Origin: Ignavibacteriales bacterium
GTDB taxonomy: Bacteria; Bacteroidota; Ignavibacteria; T3Sed10-11
DNA: 7,691 nucleotides
Reading direction: 5' to 3'
Assembly: GCA_003560935.1 (NCBI GenBank)
Contig: PWJF01000113.1
Span: forward strand, 1 to 7,691
Positions 5,835 to 7,691 of the stretch are shown here, one piece after another. The notes below the pieces were generated by a model, which saw nothing but the letters and a program-made list of their open reading frames with translations, did not search any database and was not told where the DNA came from. A program made the position numbers and the translations under genes. Numbering within the stretch: position 1 is the first letter of the stretch; each line of letters begins with the position of its first letter.

Positions 5835-6729
5835 CAATAACCATATCCATCATAAGATATCCGTGTATCTCGACGGTGAATTGTCGCCGGAGGAGCGCGA
5901 TGAATTCGAGACGCACCTTGCCGGCTGCGAGGAATGCCGGCAATTGATAGAACCGTACAAACAGATTGACGCATTGCTTAATGATTTCCGGCAGGATCGG
6001 GCCGAACATCTCACAACCGATGAGACGGTGAGATATTATGAAGGTACGCTCGATCCGCAGCGCAAACGGAACATAGAGGAGCATCTTCGTTCATGCAGTA
6101 TGTGTACTAAGCTTCTCGAAGCGGCGGACGTATTGGACGTTGGCGGTAAAAAACTTGCCGCGGAAATACAACCGGTCACACGTACGGGATTTAATTTCAA
6201 CAACCTGTTTGATTTTTTTTTCTCCCGTAAGCTGATCCCGGCAGGTGTTGCCGCCGGTGTTATAGTTGTATTGATATTTTTTTTAGTACGTCCTGAAATG
6301 AATCCGTATGCGGAACTGATAGAAATTACACCGACGCTGTATGTTCCCCCTGCACTGCGGGGAGATGGAATTCAGGAGCTATTTCAAACCGGTATGGAAC
6401 ACTATATCGACGGCGACTTTACTTCTGCGGCGGCGGTGTTGCATAATATCGTTTACCAAGAGCCCGATAATCCGCAGTACCGGTTTTTTTACGGTATCAC
6501 ATCGCTCTTGAACGGAGAATACCGCGAAGGAATCGATCAACTCAAGACGGATACCGTCATGAACTCGGTCTATCGCGACGAAGCGATGTGGTATACCGCA
6601 CATGCACATTTGATGATGAATAATCCGGAACAAGCCGGTGAACTCTTGCGTGATTTATCTGTAACCTCGGAAAGGTTTTCTGCGGAAGCTGACAGTCTCT
6701 TACATATAATAGAATCGGTATCCCGATGA
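5821..6729 (+). CDS. Anti-sigma factor with two zf-HC2-like zinc motifs, one membrane segment and a TPR-like periplasmic domain
   Basis: The 302-residue protein begins with VYLDGELSPEERDEFETHLAGCEEC, a zinc-binding anti-sigma motif (H32, C36, C39; a His near residues 8-11 may be a further ligand). A second, shifted copy follows: YYEGTLDPQRKRNIEEHLRSCSMC (H88, C92, C95). One membrane segment spans about 138-156. The C-terminal part (about 180-302) has TPR-like helical pairs, such as ELFQTGMEHYIDGDFTSAAAVLHNIV and FFYGITSLLNGEYREGIDQL. The family holds the sigma factor at the membrane through the N-terminal zinc domain and releases it on a signal sensed outside. Here the sensing domain would be protein-binding TPRs. 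AAGGAAG lies seven bases before ATG 5821. Position directly after the sigma gene, with overlapping ends, supports the pairing. Its stop overlaps the next start (ATGA). Confidence 0.88.
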   Translation: MMKSNNNHIHHKISVYLDGELSPEERDEFETHLAGCEECRQLIEPYKQIDALLNDFRQDRAEHLTTDETVRYYEGTLDPQRKRNIEEHLRSCSMCTKLLEAADVLDVGGKKLAAEIQPVTRTGFNFNNLFDFFFSRKLIPAGVAAGVIVVLIFFLVRPEMNPYAELIEITPTLYVPPALRGDGIQELFQTGMEHYIDGDFTSAAAVLHNIVYQEPDNPQYRFFYGITSLLNGEYREGIDQLKTDTVMNSVYRDEAMWYTAHAHLMMNNPEQAGELLRDLSVTSERFSAEADSLLHIIESVSR

Positions 6730-7691
6730 AACCAACCTATGCCGTTTTACTTTTTCTGGTCACGGCCGTTCTGACATTTGTCTTGCTGTCGTTCTCCGAT
6801 ACGGCAGTAGAAAAGTACGAACCGGTTGCGGAGGAACCGCATCCGGACATAGATTCACTTTTTGATGAAATGGATACTGCAATCCGATCACGCCGGTACC
6901 GTGACGGCAGACGGTTGGCGTTAACCGCACTCGATCGATCGCAGAGAGATGCGTATCGGTCGGGTGAGGTGTACGCGCTGACCGGTCTCGGATTTATATA
7001 TCAGCACGAGGCAAAATACGATTCTTCGATAAGCTTTCTTGAGGAAGCGCGCCGGCTTGTACAAAAACACAGGCTGGATCCGCATTTATATCACCGTGCC
7101 GGTATTTTCCTCGCGGGCAGCTATCAACTGGCGGGGCTGATCGATGAGGCGATCGAGTGCCTGAACGATGCAAAAGAATTTTTTAAACAGGCGGAAGATT
7201 ACTGGCGGCTCTCGGGAGTGTATAATGAGTTGGGGATTTTGTATAAGGATACCGGCTTTTATACGGAAGCGGAGGAGGTGTATCTTCGCGGCCTGGAAAT
7301 TGCGCAGTATATCGATACCGATGAGTCCGGTCGACGATACTATCACCGGAGCTTTACCGGTAATCTCGGCATCCTGTATACCATCCTCGGCAAGTTCGAT
7401 AAAGCCGTACCCCGACTCGAAACATCGCTGCGAATCGGAAGGGAAATGAACGATCCGGTCGCCCAGGCAATCGATTTGAGTATGCTCGGTGAGATTAATT
7501 TTTCCAGGGGAAATTTCCGCAAGGCGCTCAATCAATATCTCGAATCGGCAGCATTGGCAGAGCGTGCCGGTCAATCCTATGAAATCATACGGGCATATAT
7601 AAATATTGCACGGGTGTACGATGTGATGAATGATTTCAACAATGCATTCGCATTTTACCGGAAAGCCGTTGCATTTGTCGAAGACCGGCTC
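6726..7691 (+). CDS. Membrane-anchored tetratricopeptide-repeat protein (partial, cut by window end)
   Basis: The frame is open from ATG 6726 to the last base, giving 322 residues without a stop; the C-terminus is missing. It starts with a hydrophobic segment (about 5-23) that could be a signal or anchor, then an acidic linker. One degenerate helical pair (about 42-70) leads into at least six TPR units of about 40 residues. Examples are ALTGLGFIYQHEAKYDSSISFLEEA, GVYNELGILYKDTGFYTEAEEVY, TGNLGILYTILGKFDKAVPRLE and AYINIARVYDVMNDFNNAFAFYRKA. The 40-residue period is that of TPR regions preceding signalling or CHAT protease domains, but no such domain is visible here. The start overlaps the anti-sigma stop by four bases (ATGA) with little Shine-Dalgarno sequence, indicating translational coupling. 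It probably meets the anti-sigma TPR domain in the periplasm, or passes on a signal; this is inference from context. Confidence 0.85.
   Translation, partial: MKPTYAVLLFLVTAVLTFVLLSFSDTAVEKYEPVAEEPHPDIDSLFDEMDTAIRSRRYRDGRRLALTALDRSQRDAYRSGEVYALTGLGFIYQHEAKYDSSISFLEEARRLVQKHRLDPHLYHRAGIFLAGSYQLAGLIDEAIECLNDAKEFFKQAEDYWRLSGVYNELGILYKDTGFYTEAEEVYLRGLEIAQYIDTDESGRRYYHRSFTGNLGILYTILGKFDKAVPRLETSLRIGREMNDPVAQAIDLSMLGEINFSRGNFRKALNQYLESAALAERAGQSYEIIRAYINIARVYDVMNDFNNAFAFYRKAVAFVEDRL

Noticed and set aside
7086..7574. A 162-residue minus-strand open frame
   Set aside because: It lies entirely opposite the TPR gene, whose repeats are clear. It has no recognisable domain or ribosome binding site.

Overview
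The window is a bacterial chromosome fragment, densely coding and with mixed base composition. It most resembles the FCB-superphylum relatives of Bacteroidota (Calditrichota, KSB1, Marinimicrobia or Ignavibacteria type). The main clue is a secreted protein with the NYPNPFNPSTTIRF type-A C-terminal sorting signal of type IX secretion. Supporting clues are a PD40 lipoprotein, a tail-fibre-like protein with an FIGDGSQLTNL motif, and an ECF sigma / zinc-finger anti-sigma pair with TPR proteins. No narrower taxonomic call is possible. There is no tRNA, rRNA, CRISPR array, transposase or phage integrase.

Layout. Four genes run leftward on the minus strand, in transcription order: a 594-residue secreted fibre-like repeat protein (4973 to 3189); a 178-residue protein with a sorting domain (3156 to 2620); a lipoprotein with a PD40 beta-propeller (best start 2401, to 1175); and a membrane-anchored tandem thioredoxin-fold protein (1099 to 17). 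Three genes run rightward from a divergent intergenic region: an ECF sigma factor (best start 5166, to 5834), an anti-sigma factor with two zinc-finger motifs, one membrane segment and a TPR-like C-terminus (5821 to 6729), and a TPR protein cut by the window end (from 6726). The three rightward genes overlap by 14 and 4 bases and must form one translationally coupled operon.

The most notable non-coding signal is a 108-bp sequence present twice in the same orientation, about 88% identical by hand alignment. Copy B (5004-5111) is the divergent promoter region between the fibre gene and the sigma operon. Copy A (2432-2539) lies just upstream of the PD40 lipoprotein gene. Both copies hold a TATAAT on the minus strand, a long A/T palindrome and a TTGACTTT end. 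Copy B adds a good rightward promoter, TTGACT-17-TACAAT, which places the likely sigma start downstream at 5166.

Working hypothesis (inference): the sigma/anti-sigma/TPR operon is an envelope-sensing switch, and the two repeat copies are a shared control element that ties the secreted and surface proteins on the left to that switch. No gap between genes exceeds 300 bases.
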